A stretch of DNA of 64,000 bases from Flavobacteriaceae bacterium GSB9 (lineage in GTDB: Bacteria; Bacteroidota; Bacteroidia; Flavobacteriales; Flavobacteriaceae), in contig CP062007.1 of the NCBI GenBank assembly GCA_022749295.1, positions 2,108,001 to 2,172,000 of the forward strand, in the 5' to 3' direction. How positions within the stretch are numbered: position 1 is the first letter of the stretch; each line of letters begins with the position of its first letter. Under the pieces are notes generated by a model. It worked only from the letters and a program-made list of their open reading frames with translations. It did not search any database and was not told the origin of the DNA. Made by a program: the position numbers and the translations under genes. This document shows, in pieces, positions 1-8,883 of this stretch.

Positions 1-306
1 CTTAAACACCTTGGCTTCCTCAATATCCATAAAAGCATAGGTGATTAGAATTAGGGTATCGCCCACCGAAACTTTTCTGGCGGCAGCACCATTAAGCGTA
101 ATTTCGCCACTGTTTCTTGGTCCAGGGATACAATAAGTTTCCAAACGTTCGCCATTGTCGTTATTTACAATCTGAACCTTTTCCCCCTGAATAATATTAG
201 CAGCATCCATTAAATCTTCGTCAATGGTTATACTACCTATATAGTTGAGTTCAGCGCCTGTGCACTTAACCCTGTGAATTTTAGATTTTACTACTTGAAT
301 TTGCAT
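1..306 (-). CDS. panD: Aspartate 1-decarboxylase, PanD (3' end outside window)
   Basis: Pyruvoyl enzyme that decarboxylates L-aspartate to beta-alanine, the substrate PanC uses next in pantothenate and CoA synthesis. The first 102 residues are present (family length about 116), so only the C-terminal tip is cut by the window edge. The self-cleavage site Gly24-Ser25 in YIGSITID is exactly where the family has it; Ser25 becomes the pyruvoyl group. Lys9 and the later GAAARK stretch also fit the family. It lies 13 bases downstream of panC on the same strand. An exact -7 box (311-318) ends five bases before the ATG, so panD may also have its own, nearly leaderless, transcript. Confidence 0.96.
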   Translation of the reverse strand, partial: MQIQVVKSKIHRVKCTGAELNYIGSITIDEDLMDAANIIQGEKVQIVNNDNGERLETYCIPGPRNSGEITLNGAAARKVSVGDTLILITYAFMDIEEAKVFK

Positions 307-310
307 GCTG

Positions 311-318
311 CAAAGATA
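311..318 (-). promoter_or_regulatory. Bacteroidota -7 promoter box directly before panD
   Basis: On the minus strand this reads TATCTTTG followed by CAGC and the panD ATG. It is an exact TAnnTTTG box lying between the panC stop codon and the panD start. A transcript starting 4-7 bases downstream of the box would begin at or next to the start codon. No clear -33 TTTG was found. Confidence 0.5.
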
Positions 319-319
319 A

Positions 320-1171
320 TTAATTTAATGCTATATTATCAATAAGTCGAATATCGTCGGCATATACGGCAATAAAGGCCCTATAGTTCTTTTTATTTGA
401 TTTCCGTTTAACGGGTCTTAAGGTTTCCGTTTCAGAAATGATAAAATACTCCAACTCCAACAAATCGTTTTTAGTGAACTGTTCTTCAACCCATTGCGTT
501 ACTTTACCTGCACTTTTTGTGCCAAAATGCTTTTTTGCGGTTTTTAATGTTTTGTAGATAAAAGGAGCGGCCGCTCTGTACTCTGGTTTTAAGCGGGTAT
601 TCCGCGAACTCATAGCCAAACCATCACTTTCACGCTGGATTTTACAACCCACTATTTTTACAGGAATATTGTGCTTTTCAACCAGTTTTCTTATAATTTG
701 AAGTTGCTGAAAGTCCTTTTCACCAAAGTAGGCCCTGTGCGGCTTTATAATTTCAAAAAAACGTTTAACAACTGTTCCTACGCCATTAAAATGCCCGTCA
801 CGAAACTTACCTTCCATTTCATGCTCCAAACCATCGTAATCAAACGTTTCCGAAACAGGGTTTTTACCGTACACATCATCAACCGTTGGTGCATAAACCA
901 AAATACGGGTATCGCTCAGGTTTTTCAGCAACGCAACGTCATTATCAAGCGTTCTGGGATATTTTTCTAAATCGTTGGGGTTATCGAACTGAGTTGGATT
1001 AACAAAAATACTTACCACAACGGTATCGTTATCTTCCAGAGCTTTTTTTACTAACTGCAAATGGCCGTCGTGCAGTGCACCCATTGTGGGGACCAAACCA
1101 ATACCGCAGTTTTTGGCTTTCAACTTTTCAATTGCAGACTCAATTTGCTGTCTTTCTGTGTAAATTTCCAC
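320..1171 (-). CDS. panC: Pantothenate synthetase, PanC
   Basis: Cytoplasmic ATP-dependent ligase that joins pantoate and beta-alanine to form pantothenate via pantoyl-adenylate. At 283 residues it has normal family length. Visible motifs are [10 protein letters not shown] (residues 28-37, with the nucleotidyl-transferase HIGH-like His34-x-x-His37), FVNPTQF (about 56-62), FGEKDFQQL (about 149-157) and the KMSKS-like MSSRN (about 187-191). It precedes panD by 13 bases, so the two beta-alanine/pantothenate steps are probably co-transcribed. A -7 box at 1196-1203 supports the chosen start. Confidence 0.97.
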   Translation of the reverse strand: MEIYTERQQIESAIEKLKAKNCGIGLVPTMGALHDGHLQLVKKALEDNDTVVVSIFVNPTQFDNPNDLEKYPRTLDNDVALLKNLSDTRILVYAPTVDDVYGKNPVSETFDYDGLEHEMEGKFRDGHFNGVGTVVKRFFEIIKPHRAYFGEKDFQQLQIIRKLVEKHNIPVKIVGCKIQRESDGLAMSSRNTRLKPEYRAAAPFIYKTLKTAKKHFGTKSAGKVTQWVEEQFTKNDLLELEYFIISETETLRPVKRKSNKKNYRAFIAVYADDIRLIDNIALN

Positions 1172-1195
1172 TTTTTAATATAAAATTAACGCGTG

Positions 1196-1203
1196 CAAAC
1201 TTA
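1196..1203 (-). promoter_or_regulatory. Predicted -7 promoter box for panC-panD
   Basis: Reads TAAGTTTG on the minus strand, an exact TAnnTTTG match, 24 bases before the panC ATG. No TTTG lies at the ideal 19-base distance upstream. Confidence 0.5.
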
Positions 1204-1234
1204 AGATTTTACAGGCAATTTGCATAAATTTTTG

Positions 1235-1242
1235 TACTTTTG
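1235..1242 (+). promoter_or_regulatory. Predicted -7 promoter box for the GT5-like/DUF4270 genes
   Basis: TACTTTTG followed by CG is an exact TAnnTTTG match in the divergent panC/GT5-like intergenic region. It leaves a leader of about 120 bases before the ATG at 1370. Confidence 0.5.
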
Positions 1243-1369
1243 CGTGTTTTTTATTCTGAAATTTAAAAAGTAAACCTCCTTTTTTTTAGAGGCGCTTTAA
1301 AATTTCTCCTTAAAAAAAACTTGATAGCGATTGTTATTGATTTAAAATAAAGTATACAAAACAAATCAT

Positions 1370-2179
1370 ATGAAAGATAAGAGGATATTGTATGTATCAT
1401 CTGAAGTAGTTCCTTATTTACCCGAAACCGAAATCTCATCAATGTCGTTTGAAGCGCCACGTATGGTAAATCAGCAAGGGGGACAAATAAGAATCTTCAT
1501 GCCAAGATACGGCAACATTAACGAACGTAGACATCAACTTCACGAAGTAATTAGGCTATCAGGAATTAATTTAGTGGTTAACGATTTAGACATGCCGCTA
1601 ATTATAAAAGTAGCATCAATACCCAAAGAGCGCATACAAGTTTATTTTATTGATAACGACGAATATTTTAAGCGTAAAGCCACACTAACCGACGAAGACG
1701 GCAATTTGTTTCCAGACAACGACGAGCGTGCTATTTTCTTTGCCAAAGGTGTTATTGAAACGGTTAAAAAATTAAACTGGGCTCCAGATATTATTCACGT
1801 TCATGGTTGGTTGGCATCATTGCTTCCGCTTTACCTTAAAGAGTATTATAAAGACGAACCGTTGTTCAGCGAAAGTAAAATTGTTACCTCGGTTTACAAT
1901 CAAAGCTTTGACGATACATTAAATAAAGATATGGCCAACAAAATTAAATTTGACGATATCGCCGAAGAAGCCATTAAGCCTTTAGAAGAACCATCGTATA
2001 ATAATTTAATGAAAGTGGCGGTTGATTATTCGGACGCCTTGATTGTTGGCTCTGAAAACATCCCGGAAGATTTAATTGCATACATTGAAGCCTCTGAAAA
2101 ACCAATCTTAGAATATAAAAGTAAAGATGAATTTGGTGAAGCCTACACGAGTTTTGTTAACGACGCCGTTTTAAGCTAA
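1370..2179 (+). CDS. Stand-alone glycogen/starch synthase N-terminal-domain protein
   Basis: Resembles only the N-terminal Rossmann half of GT5 glycogen synthases: KRILYVSSEVVPY at residues 4-16 and HVHGW at 143-147. True GlgA is about 480 residues with a second (GT-B) nucleotide-binding domain; this protein ends at 269 with no sign of it. The ADP-glucose-binding KTGGLADV motif that should follow SSEVVP is replaced by PETEISSM. I infer it is not an ordinary glycogen synthase, despite how such proteins are usually named. It sits 21 bases upstream of a DUF4270 lipoprotein gene on the same strand, with glmS following. Its real function is unknown. Confidence 0.85.
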   Translation: MKDKRILYVSSEVVPYLPETEISSMSFEAPRMVNQQGGQIRIFMPRYGNINERRHQLHEVIRLSGINLVVNDLDMPLIIKVASIPKERIQVYFIDNDEYFKRKATLTDEDGNLFPDNDERAIFFAKGVIETVKKLNWAPDIIHVHGWLASLLPLYLKEYYKDEPLFSESKIVTSVYNQSFDDTLNKDMANKIKFDDIAEEAIKPLEEPSYNNLMKVAVDYSDALIVGSENIPEDLIAYIEASEKPILEYKSKDEFGEAYTSFVNDAVLS

Positions 2180-2200
2180 ACGTTTATTCTTTCAGCACCT

Positions 2201-3805
2201 ATGGAAAAACCTATTAAAGCCCTCAAATTCTCCTTTTTCATCCTACTCACTTTATCTTTGTTTATAGCATGTGACAGAGATTTTACAAACATTGAAAGCG
2301 ATGTATTAGGAGATGGTAACGCCAATTTCAATAAAAAAGACACCGTATTACCTGTTGTAGCCTACAACAAAAAAATTGACAGCGTACAAATTAATGGCAT
2401 GGCGTCAAACCTATTAGGTTATTTTTACGACCCGGCTTTTGGAAACACAACAGCAAGTATTGTGGCACAGGTAACACCATCTGCATACAACCCTAGCTTT
2501 GGAGAAAACCCTGTAATAGATTCCGTTGTAATAAGTATACCATATTTTAGCACGGTTGTTGGAGTTGATGATAATGGTAACTCAACTTATCGATTAGACT
2601 CTATCTACGGAAATCTTGGCGCAAAAACCAAGCTCTCCATTTATGAGAATAATTATTTCCTAAGAGATTTTAATCCTGGCGGAAGTGCAACTTCCGCACA
2701 AAATTATTACTCTAATGCAAACAGTGAGATAAATTCAGCACTTACAGAAAGTTCTAGCATTAATTTTGATGAACATATTGGCGAATTAATTTTAACCGAC
2801 ACTATATTGCCATCATCTAAACCAACCATTTTGGTTAAACGTACTGAAACGGATACCACCGAAACTATCAGTGGTCCCGCATACAGGGTTAGTTTGACTT
2901 CAGACGAAGCAAAATTTTATTGGAAAAACACCATAATAAACAAAGAAGATAATGCCGTTTTAAGTAATGCCAGTAATTTCAAAAACTACTATAGGGGTGT
3001 ATATCTTAAAGCAGAAAGTATAAACAACAATGGCCAAATGGCGTTACTAAACTTGCTTTCGGCCAACGCCAACATCACTATTCATTACACATACGGCGAC
3101 GCAGATTCGCGCTTGCAATCTAGTTACATATTAAATTTTTCGGGAAACATTTTAAACACGTTTATCAACGATTTTACCACAAACTTAGAAAACGGCAAAG
3201 CCGTTGAAGGGGATGCCACATTAAATCTAAAAGGCACTGCCGGCTCTATGGCCGTTATAGATTTGTTTCCCAATAGCAGCCTTGAAGATTTTAAAAATGA
3301 GTTTACCGATGCTAACGGAAACCCAATCAAGCTTATCAATGATGCCTATTTGGAAGTTTTTGAAGATATGAGCAAAGCTGTAAATGGTAATTATGGTGAT
3401 GATTACCATAAATATGACCGTATCTATGCGTACGACATTAAAAACAGCAGACCTCTTATTGATTACGATTTTGACCAAACCGAAAATACACAAACGCCCT
3501 TCAACTCTAAGTTCTTAAGTTTAAGTCAGCGCGATACAATCTCTGCAAAATATAGAATTCGTATAACAGAACATTTAAAGAATATCCTGTTACGCGATTC
3601 AACCAACACAAAAATAGGCTTAGTGATTTCCAATAACGTAAATTACACATCTAATGCCAAGATTTTAAGCCCTAACGATAACGTTAACAATGTACCTAAA
3701 GCCACTTTAACAAGCCCTAGAGGCACTGTACTTTACGGAAGCAACTTGGCTGAAAACGAACCAAAAAGAATGAAGTTGAAAGTATTTTACACAGAACCAA
3801 AGTGA
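2201..3805 (+). CDS. DUF4270-type lipoprotein
   Basis: A 534-residue protein that looks exported. A hydrophobic N-terminus ends in the lipobox LFIAC with the lipidated Cys at residue 24, followed by the acidic DRDFTNIESD. The body is beta-rich with repeated short strands, consistent with the Bacteroidota-specific DUF4270 family. The family has no function I can state with confidence. It is probably co-transcribed with the GT5-like gene (21-base gap). An outer-membrane, possibly surface, location is inferred from the lipobox and the following acidic residues. Confidence 0.85.
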   Translation: MEKPIKALKFSFFILLTLSLFIACDRDFTNIESDVLGDGNANFNKKDTVLPVVAYNKKIDSVQINGMASNLLGYFYDPAFGNTTASIVAQVTPSAYNPSFGENPVIDSVVISIPYFSTVVGVDDNGNSTYRLDSIYGNLGAKTKLSIYENNYFLRDFNPGGSATSAQNYYSNANSEINSALTESSSINFDEHIGELILTDTILPSSKPTILVKRTETDTTETISGPAYRVSLTSDEAKFYWKNTIINKEDNAVLSNASNFKNYYRGVYLKAESINNNGQMALLNLLSANANITIHYTYGDADSRLQSSYILNFSGNILNTFINDFTTNLENGKAVEGDATLNLKGTAGSMAVIDLFPNSSLEDFKNEFTDANGNPIKLINDAYLEVFEDMSKAVNGNYGDDYHKYDRIYAYDIKNSRPLIDYDFDQTENTQTPFNSKFLSLSQRDTISAKYRIRITEHLKNILLRDSTNTKIGLVISNNVNYTSNAKILSPNDNVNNVPKATLTSPRGTVLYGSNLAENEPKRMKLKVFYTEPK

Positions 3806-3948
3806 AATATTAATGTTGTAAACTTTAAATTTTCTCTGAGTGAATTTTATCGTGTAAAACGTTAAATTCCTATAGTAAATAGCTTTTGTATGTTTTTATT
3901 TAACATATTTTCTTTGAATTCATTAACCCCAAACTAAAGTAAAAAACT

Positions 3949-5802
3949 ATGTGTGGAATTGTTGGATATTTAGGCCCAAGGGAAGCTTACCCCATTGTTA
4001 TTGAAGGTCTTAAACGATTGGAATACAGAGGTTACGATAGTGCTGGAATAGCTCTATTTGATGGTACAGACCTCAAGGTTTGTAAAACCAAAGGAAAAGT
4101 TGCCGAATTAGAAAATAAATCTAAAGCAGAAATAACAACTCACGGTAATGTGGGCATTGGCCATACACGATGGGCCACCCACGGTGTGCCGAACGATATA
4201 AATTCACATCCACACCTTTCAAATTCGGGCGATTTGGTAATTATCCACAATGGAATTATTGAAAATTACGAAGCCCTTAAAAAGGAATTACAATCACGAG
4301 GATACACCTTCAAATCAGACACAGACACCGAGGTTTTAATCAATTTAATTGAAGACGTAAAAAAACAAGAAGGTGTAAAATTGGGTAAAGCCGTTCAAGT
4401 TGCCCTAAACCAAGTTATTGGTGCGTATGCCATTGCTGTATTCGACAAAAACAAACCCGAAGAAGTTGTGGTAGCACGATTGGGCAGCCCGTTAGCTATA
4501 GGTATTGGAAAAGACGAAGATGAATTTTTCATAGCAAGCGATGCTTCTCCATTTCTAGAATTCACAAAAAATGCAGTTTATCTTGAAGATGAAGAAATGG
4601 CCGTCATCCGTTTTCACAAAGGCATAAAAATCAGAAAAATAAAAGACGACTCTTTAGTTGATACTTACGTGCAAGAACTTCAAATCAATTTAGAGCAAAT
4701 TGAAAAAGGCGGTTACGAGCATTTCATGCTAAAAGAAATTCACGAACAGCCCAAGGCTATTCAAGACACTTACCGTGGACGTTTATTGAGAAACGAAGCC
4801 ATTATTAAAATGGCTGGTGTTGAGGATAACATGAAAAAATTCCTCAACGCCAAACGTATAATTATTGTAGCTTGTGGTACATCTTGGCATGCTGGCTTGG
4901 TGGCCGAATATATTTTTGAAGACTTGGCCAGAATACCCGTAGAAGTAGAATACGCCTCAGAATTCAGGTATCGAAACCCAGTTATTACAGAAGACGATGT
5001 ACTAATTGCCATTTCACAATCTGGTGAAACTGCTGATACCTTAGCCGCTATAAAATTGGCTAAGTCTAGAGGGGCTTTTGTTTTTGGCGTATGCAACGTT
5101 GTGGGGTCTTCCATTGCACGTGAATCGCATGCTGGAGCTTACACACATGCTGGACCAGAAATTGGCGTCGCTTCAACCAAAGCATTCACTACACAAATTA
5201 CTGTATTAACCTTAATGGCCTTAAGACTGTCAAGAGCTAAAGGAACCATTAGCAGCTCAGACTTCCGTCAGCATTTACTGGAATTAGAAATGATTCCTAA
5301 AAAAGTAGAAAAAGCACTGGAATCTGATGTAATAATTAAAAAAATCGCCGATGTTTACAAAGATTCTCGCAATTGCTTGTATTTGGGCAGGGGTTATAAT
5401 TTCCCTGTAGCACTTGAAGGTGCATTAAAACTAAAAGAAATATCATACATCCATGCTGAAGGCTATCCGGCAGCAGAGATGAAACACGGCCCTATTGCTC
5501 TTATTGACGAAAATATGCCCATTGTGGTTATTGCTACTAAAAAAGGACATTATGAAAAGGTAGTGAGCAATATTCAAGAAATAAAATCCAGAAAGGGTAA
5601 AATTATAGCCATCGTTACCGAAGGTGATGTTCAAGTTAGGGAATTGGCAGACCACGTTATTGAAGTGCCAGAAACTCTAGAGTCGCTTTCACCTCTATTA
5701 ACCACAATTCCATTACAATTACTCTCATACCATATAGCTGTACTATTGGGTAAAAACGTGGATCAACCACGTAACTTGGCAAAATCGGTTACTGTAGAAT
5801 AA
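3949..5802 (+). CDS. glmS: Glutamine--fructose-6-phosphate aminotransferase (isomerizing), GlmS
   Basis: Makes glucosamine-6-phosphate from fructose-6-phosphate and glutamine, the first committed step to UDP-GlcNAc for peptidoglycan and lipid A. It is full length (617 residues). Cys2 of MCGIVGYLG is the N-terminal glutaminase nucleophile. HTRWATHG, HNGIIENYEALK and SDTDTEVL mark the class II amidotransferase half. Two SIS sugar-isomerase domains follow, with CGTSWHAG, SQSGETADTLAA and a C-terminal end in LAKSVTVE. No glmS ribozyme structure was recognised in the 143-base upstream gap. Confidence 0.98.
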   Translation: MCGIVGYLGPREAYPIVIEGLKRLEYRGYDSAGIALFDGTDLKVCKTKGKVAELENKSKAEITTHGNVGIGHTRWATHGVPNDINSHPHLSNSGDLVIIHNGIIENYEALKKELQSRGYTFKSDTDTEVLINLIEDVKKQEGVKLGKAVQVALNQVIGAYAIAVFDKNKPEEVVVARLGSPLAIGIGKDEDEFFIASDASPFLEFTKNAVYLEDEEMAVIRFHKGIKIRKIKDDSLVDTYVQELQINLEQIEKGGYEHFMLKEIHEQPKAIQDTYRGRLLRNEAIIKMAGVEDNMKKFLNAKRIIIVACGTSWHAGLVAEYIFEDLARIPVEVEYASEFRYRNPVITEDDVLIAISQSGETADTLAAIKLAKSRGAFVFGVCNVVGSSIARESHAGAYTHAGPEIGVASTKAFTTQITVLTLMALRLSRAKGTISSSDFRQHLLELEMIPKKVEKALESDVIIKKIADVYKDSRNCLYLGRGYNFPVALEGALKLKEISYIHAEGYPAAEMKHGPIALIDENMPIVVIATKKGHYEKVVSNIQEIKSRKGKIIAIVTEGDVQVRELADHVIEVPETLESLSPLLTTIPLQLLSYHIAVLLGKNVDQPRNLAKSVTVE

Positions 5803-6017
5803 GCTTTCAACAATTTTTTATAAACCTCCAAGAATTACAGCTTTAAAAGCACAATATTTCCTATTTTAATTCAAAATTTTTTAAATATTTCTTATTTTTA
5901 AGTAATGTTTTTTGCTAAAAAATACTATGCGTGCATAATTTTTTATATATTTTCAACCGCAATAAATATTTTTATAATTAAGTTATATCATTATACAACT
6001 TGACTAAACTCAAATTA

Positions 6018-8864
6018 ATGAAAACAATTCTCTATTATTTATTACTCCTACTTAGTAGTACACTTTATGGACAAACCACCCTTTCAGGTTCTGTTGTAGA
6101 TGATAGCGGGCAACCTATTCCCGGTGCAAACGTTATAGTTATTGGAACCTCAACTGGTACCGTTACTGACTTTGATGGTAATTTCAGTTTAACTTACGAC
6201 CAAGCCCCCTCTTTTTCTGTTCAGGCTAGTAGCATTGGTTTTGAAACGGTTACAGAAGAAGTAACATCAAACAACCAAGTGATAAACTTCATCTTAAAAG
6301 AAGGTACTTCGCTGGATGAAGTTGTTATTTCAGCATCTAGAACTCCAGAACGTATATTTGAATCGCCCGTAACTGTTGAACGCTTTGGACTTAAAGAAAT
6401 TAAAAATACGGCTTCTGCCGACTTTTACGGTGGATTGGAAAATCTTAAAGGGGTTGACATTAATACAAATAGTTTAACCTTCAAATCGGTTAACACAAGA
6501 GGCTTTGCGGCTTTTGGCAACAACCGATTTATGCAATTGATTGATGGCATGGATAATTCCGCTCCGGCCCTAAATTTTCCTCTCGGAAATTTAGTTGGTA
6601 TGATTGAACCAGACATTCAAAATGTTGAGTTGCTCCCGGGAGCGGCATCTGCTTTGTACGGCGCAAATGCTTTTAATGGCATTTTATTCATGCAAAGTAA
6701 AAATCCTTTTGACTTTCCAGGAATAAGTACAACTATTAAACGCGGAATCACTTCACAAGATTCGGCGGGAGATAATGCTTATACGGACGTTTCGCTCAGA
6801 GCTGCCTACAAATTTAGCGACAAGTTTGCTGGTAAAGTAAATTTTGGATACTTAAGAGGTACCGATTGGATGGCTACCGATATGAGCGACAAAAATATGA
6901 CTAGCGGCACTAGAACCTCCAATATTAATTATAACGGAGTGAATGTTTATGGTGATGAAGTATCGACCAACATATACGATGTGGCTTTAGCCTTAGTGAA
7001 CTTAGGTATACTACCCTCAGGAGCCGAAAACTTGGTACCTTCGGTTAACGTTAGTAGAACAGGTTATCAAGAACGCGATATGACCGATTATAAAGCGGAA
7101 AGTATAAAAGCCGATTGGGGACTTTACTACCGTCCTTGGGCTAATGATTTCGAAATTCAATATATAGGTAAAATAGGCCGAGGATCTACTATTTTCCAAG
7201 GCGCCCAACGCTATATGATTAATGATTTTTCTATGCAGCAGCACAAATTAGAAGTAAAAAATGACAACTTCTTCCTCCGTGGCTACATAAACTCAGACAA
7301 AGCAGGAGATTCTTATGTTTTAGATGTTGCTGGTCCAAATCTTTTAGCGAAATGGAAACCGCATGAAACTTGGTTTGGCGAATATGTTGGTGCATATGTA
7401 CAATCAACTCTTGGCGGTGCAACCAATGATCAGGCTCATGTCCTAGCTAGAAAAACTGCAGAAATGGGCAGGTTTGAACCTGGCACGCAACAATACCAAA
7501 ATGCATTTGATGCTGTTACAAATGACACTGATTTTTTAACAGGCTCTAAATTTCAGGACAATTCAAAAATTTACCATGCCGATGCCAACTATAATTTTAG
7601 TCATTTAACCGATTTTGCAGAAATACAAGTTGGAGGCTCTTACAGAAGATACAAATTGAATTCGTTTGGAACTATTTACACCGATGCGCAAGGCCCTATC
7701 AATTATTCTGAAGTTGGTGTTTATACCCAAATTCAAAAAACGCTAATGGAGCGATTAAAATTAACAGGTTCTATCCGTTATGATAAATCAGAGCTATTTG
7801 ACGGTTTCTTTTCTCCTCGAATTTCAGCAGGATATACTTTAGGCACCGAAGAAAACCACAACATAAGAGCTTCGGTACAAACCGGTTTTAGAAACCCCAA
7901 CACGCAAGACTTATATATTGGTTTAGTAACGGGCTTAGGTGTTCTTATTGGAGGGGCTAATGATAATGGCGACCGTTTTGTACGCGATTATAATGTTAGT
8001 CAGTTCGCGCAAAACAACTTAGGGCAACCGTCTTCTATTACGCAATCGGGTTATGCAGCTTACAACAACTCCTTGTCCTCTACCGTGGCTACCGGATTAG
8101 CCACACACAACCCTTCTGATAATGGAAGCCAATTCATTGGAAATTCCGATTATATAAAGCCGGAGCAAGTTACTTCTTTTGAGGTAGGCTACAGGGGGAA
8201 ACTTAAAAACGTTACTATAGATTTAAGTTCTTATTACAATACGTATCAGGATTTTATAGCAAACGAAACGGTTGCTGCACCTTATTACGGGAATGTTGCA
8301 AATTTCGACTTAACGGGGTATGACCCAAATAATCCAGCATCGGTGGCTGGTTTAAACCAAGATACACAATTCATTCTTGCGGCACTCCAAAACGACGATT
8401 TTGTTAGGTACCAAACCTATACAAACTCAAACACCGAGGTTAATTCGTATGGTGGTGCAGTTGCAATAAGTACCAAAGTATTTGGCAATTTTGACCTTGG
8501 CGCAAATTACACCTATGCCAATTTTGATTTTGATAAAAAGGCTAACCCCAATTTCCGACCTAGTTTTAACACACCCGAACATAAAGTAAAAGCAACATTT
8601 GGAAATACCGAACTGTTTAAAAACTTTGGCTTTAACGTAGCGTGGCGTTGGAGCGACAATTATTTATGGCAATCTTCTTTTGGCGACGGTCAAATTGATT
8701 CGTTCCACGTTGTTGATGCCCAACTTAATTACAGAGTGCCCAGCATGAAATCTTCTTTCAAAATTGGGGCGTCAAACTTATTACAACAAGAATATGCAAC
8801 AGCCTTCGGAACAGGAAACATTGGATCTATTTACTATGTATCTTGGACTATCAATAACCTATAA
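6018..8864 (+). CDS. TonB-dependent receptor with carboxypeptidase-regulatory-like N-terminus
   Basis: Outer-membrane, TonB/ExbBD-energised importer. I start at the ATG at 6018 rather than an in-frame TTG at 6000, because MKTILYYLLLLLSSTLYGQ is a clean signal peptide. It is followed by a CarboxypepD_reg-like beta-sandwich (GSVVDDSGQPIPGANV...TVTDFDGNFSL), the hinge LDEVVISASRTPE, a plug domain, and a long barrel ending in a strand whose last residues are SWTINNL. The N-terminal domain is typical of SusC-like receptors, but the partner gene 19 bases downstream encodes an SGNH-hydrolase lipoprotein, not SusD. The substrate cannot be told; the partner suggests an esterified compound (inference). 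Confidence 0.92.
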   Translation: MKTILYYLLLLLSSTLYGQTTLSGSVVDDSGQPIPGANVIVIGTSTGTVTDFDGNFSLTYDQAPSFSVQASSIGFETVTEEVTSNNQVINFILKEGTSLDEVVISASRTPERIFESPVTVERFGLKEIKNTASADFYGGLENLKGVDINTNSLTFKSVNTRGFAAFGNNRFMQLIDGMDNSAPALNFPLGNLVGMIEPDIQNVELLPGAASALYGANAFNGILFMQSKNPFDFPGISTTIKRGITSQDSAGDNAYTDVSLRAAYKFSDKFAGKVNFGYLRGTDWMATDMSDKNMTSGTRTSNINYNGVNVYGDEVSTNIYDVALALVNLGILPSGAENLVPSVNVSRTGYQERDMTDYKAESIKADWGLYYRPWANDFEIQYIGKIGRGSTIFQGAQRYMINDFSMQQHKLEVKNDNFFLRGYINSDKAGDSYVLDVAGPNLLAKWKPHETWFGEYVGAYVQSTLGGATNDQAHVLARKTAEMGRFEPGTQQYQNAFDAVTNDTDFLTGSKFQDNSKIYHADANYNFSHLTDFAEIQVGGSYRRYKLNSFGTIYTDAQGPINYSEVGVYTQIQKTLMERLKLTGSIRYDKSELFDGFFSPRISAGYTLGTEENHNIRASVQTGFRNPNTQDLYIGLVTGLGVLIGGANDNGDRFVRDYNVSQFAQNNLGQPSSITQSGYAAYNNSLSSTVATGLATHNPSDNGSQFIGNSDYIKPEQVTSFEVGYRGKLKNVTIDLSSYYNTYQDFIANETVAAPYYGNVANFDLTGYDPNNPASVAGLNQDTQFILAALQNDDFVRYQTYTNSNTEVNSYGGAVAISTKVFGNFDLGANYTYANFDFDKKANPNFRPSFNTPEHKVKATFGNTELFKNFGFNVAWRWSDNYLWQSSFGDGQIDSFHVVDAQLNYRVPSMKSSFKIGASNLLQQEYATAFGTGNIGSIYYVSWTINNL

Positions 8865-8883
8865 AAATTTAATCAAAATAAAA

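Noticed and set aside
1370-2179. Functional glycogen synthase (GlgA)
   Set aside because: It lacks the KTGGLADV motif and the whole C-terminal GT-B domain, so only the fold name is kept.
3806-3948. glmS ribozyme before glmS
   Set aside because: Only 143 bases, with no recognisable ribozyme core; this regulation is typical of Firmicutes.
8764-8883. Extended N-terminus of the SGNH lipoprotein
   Set aside because: The 40 added residues lie inside the receptor gene and would hide the lipoprotein signal; the ATG at 8884 gives a clean lipobox.
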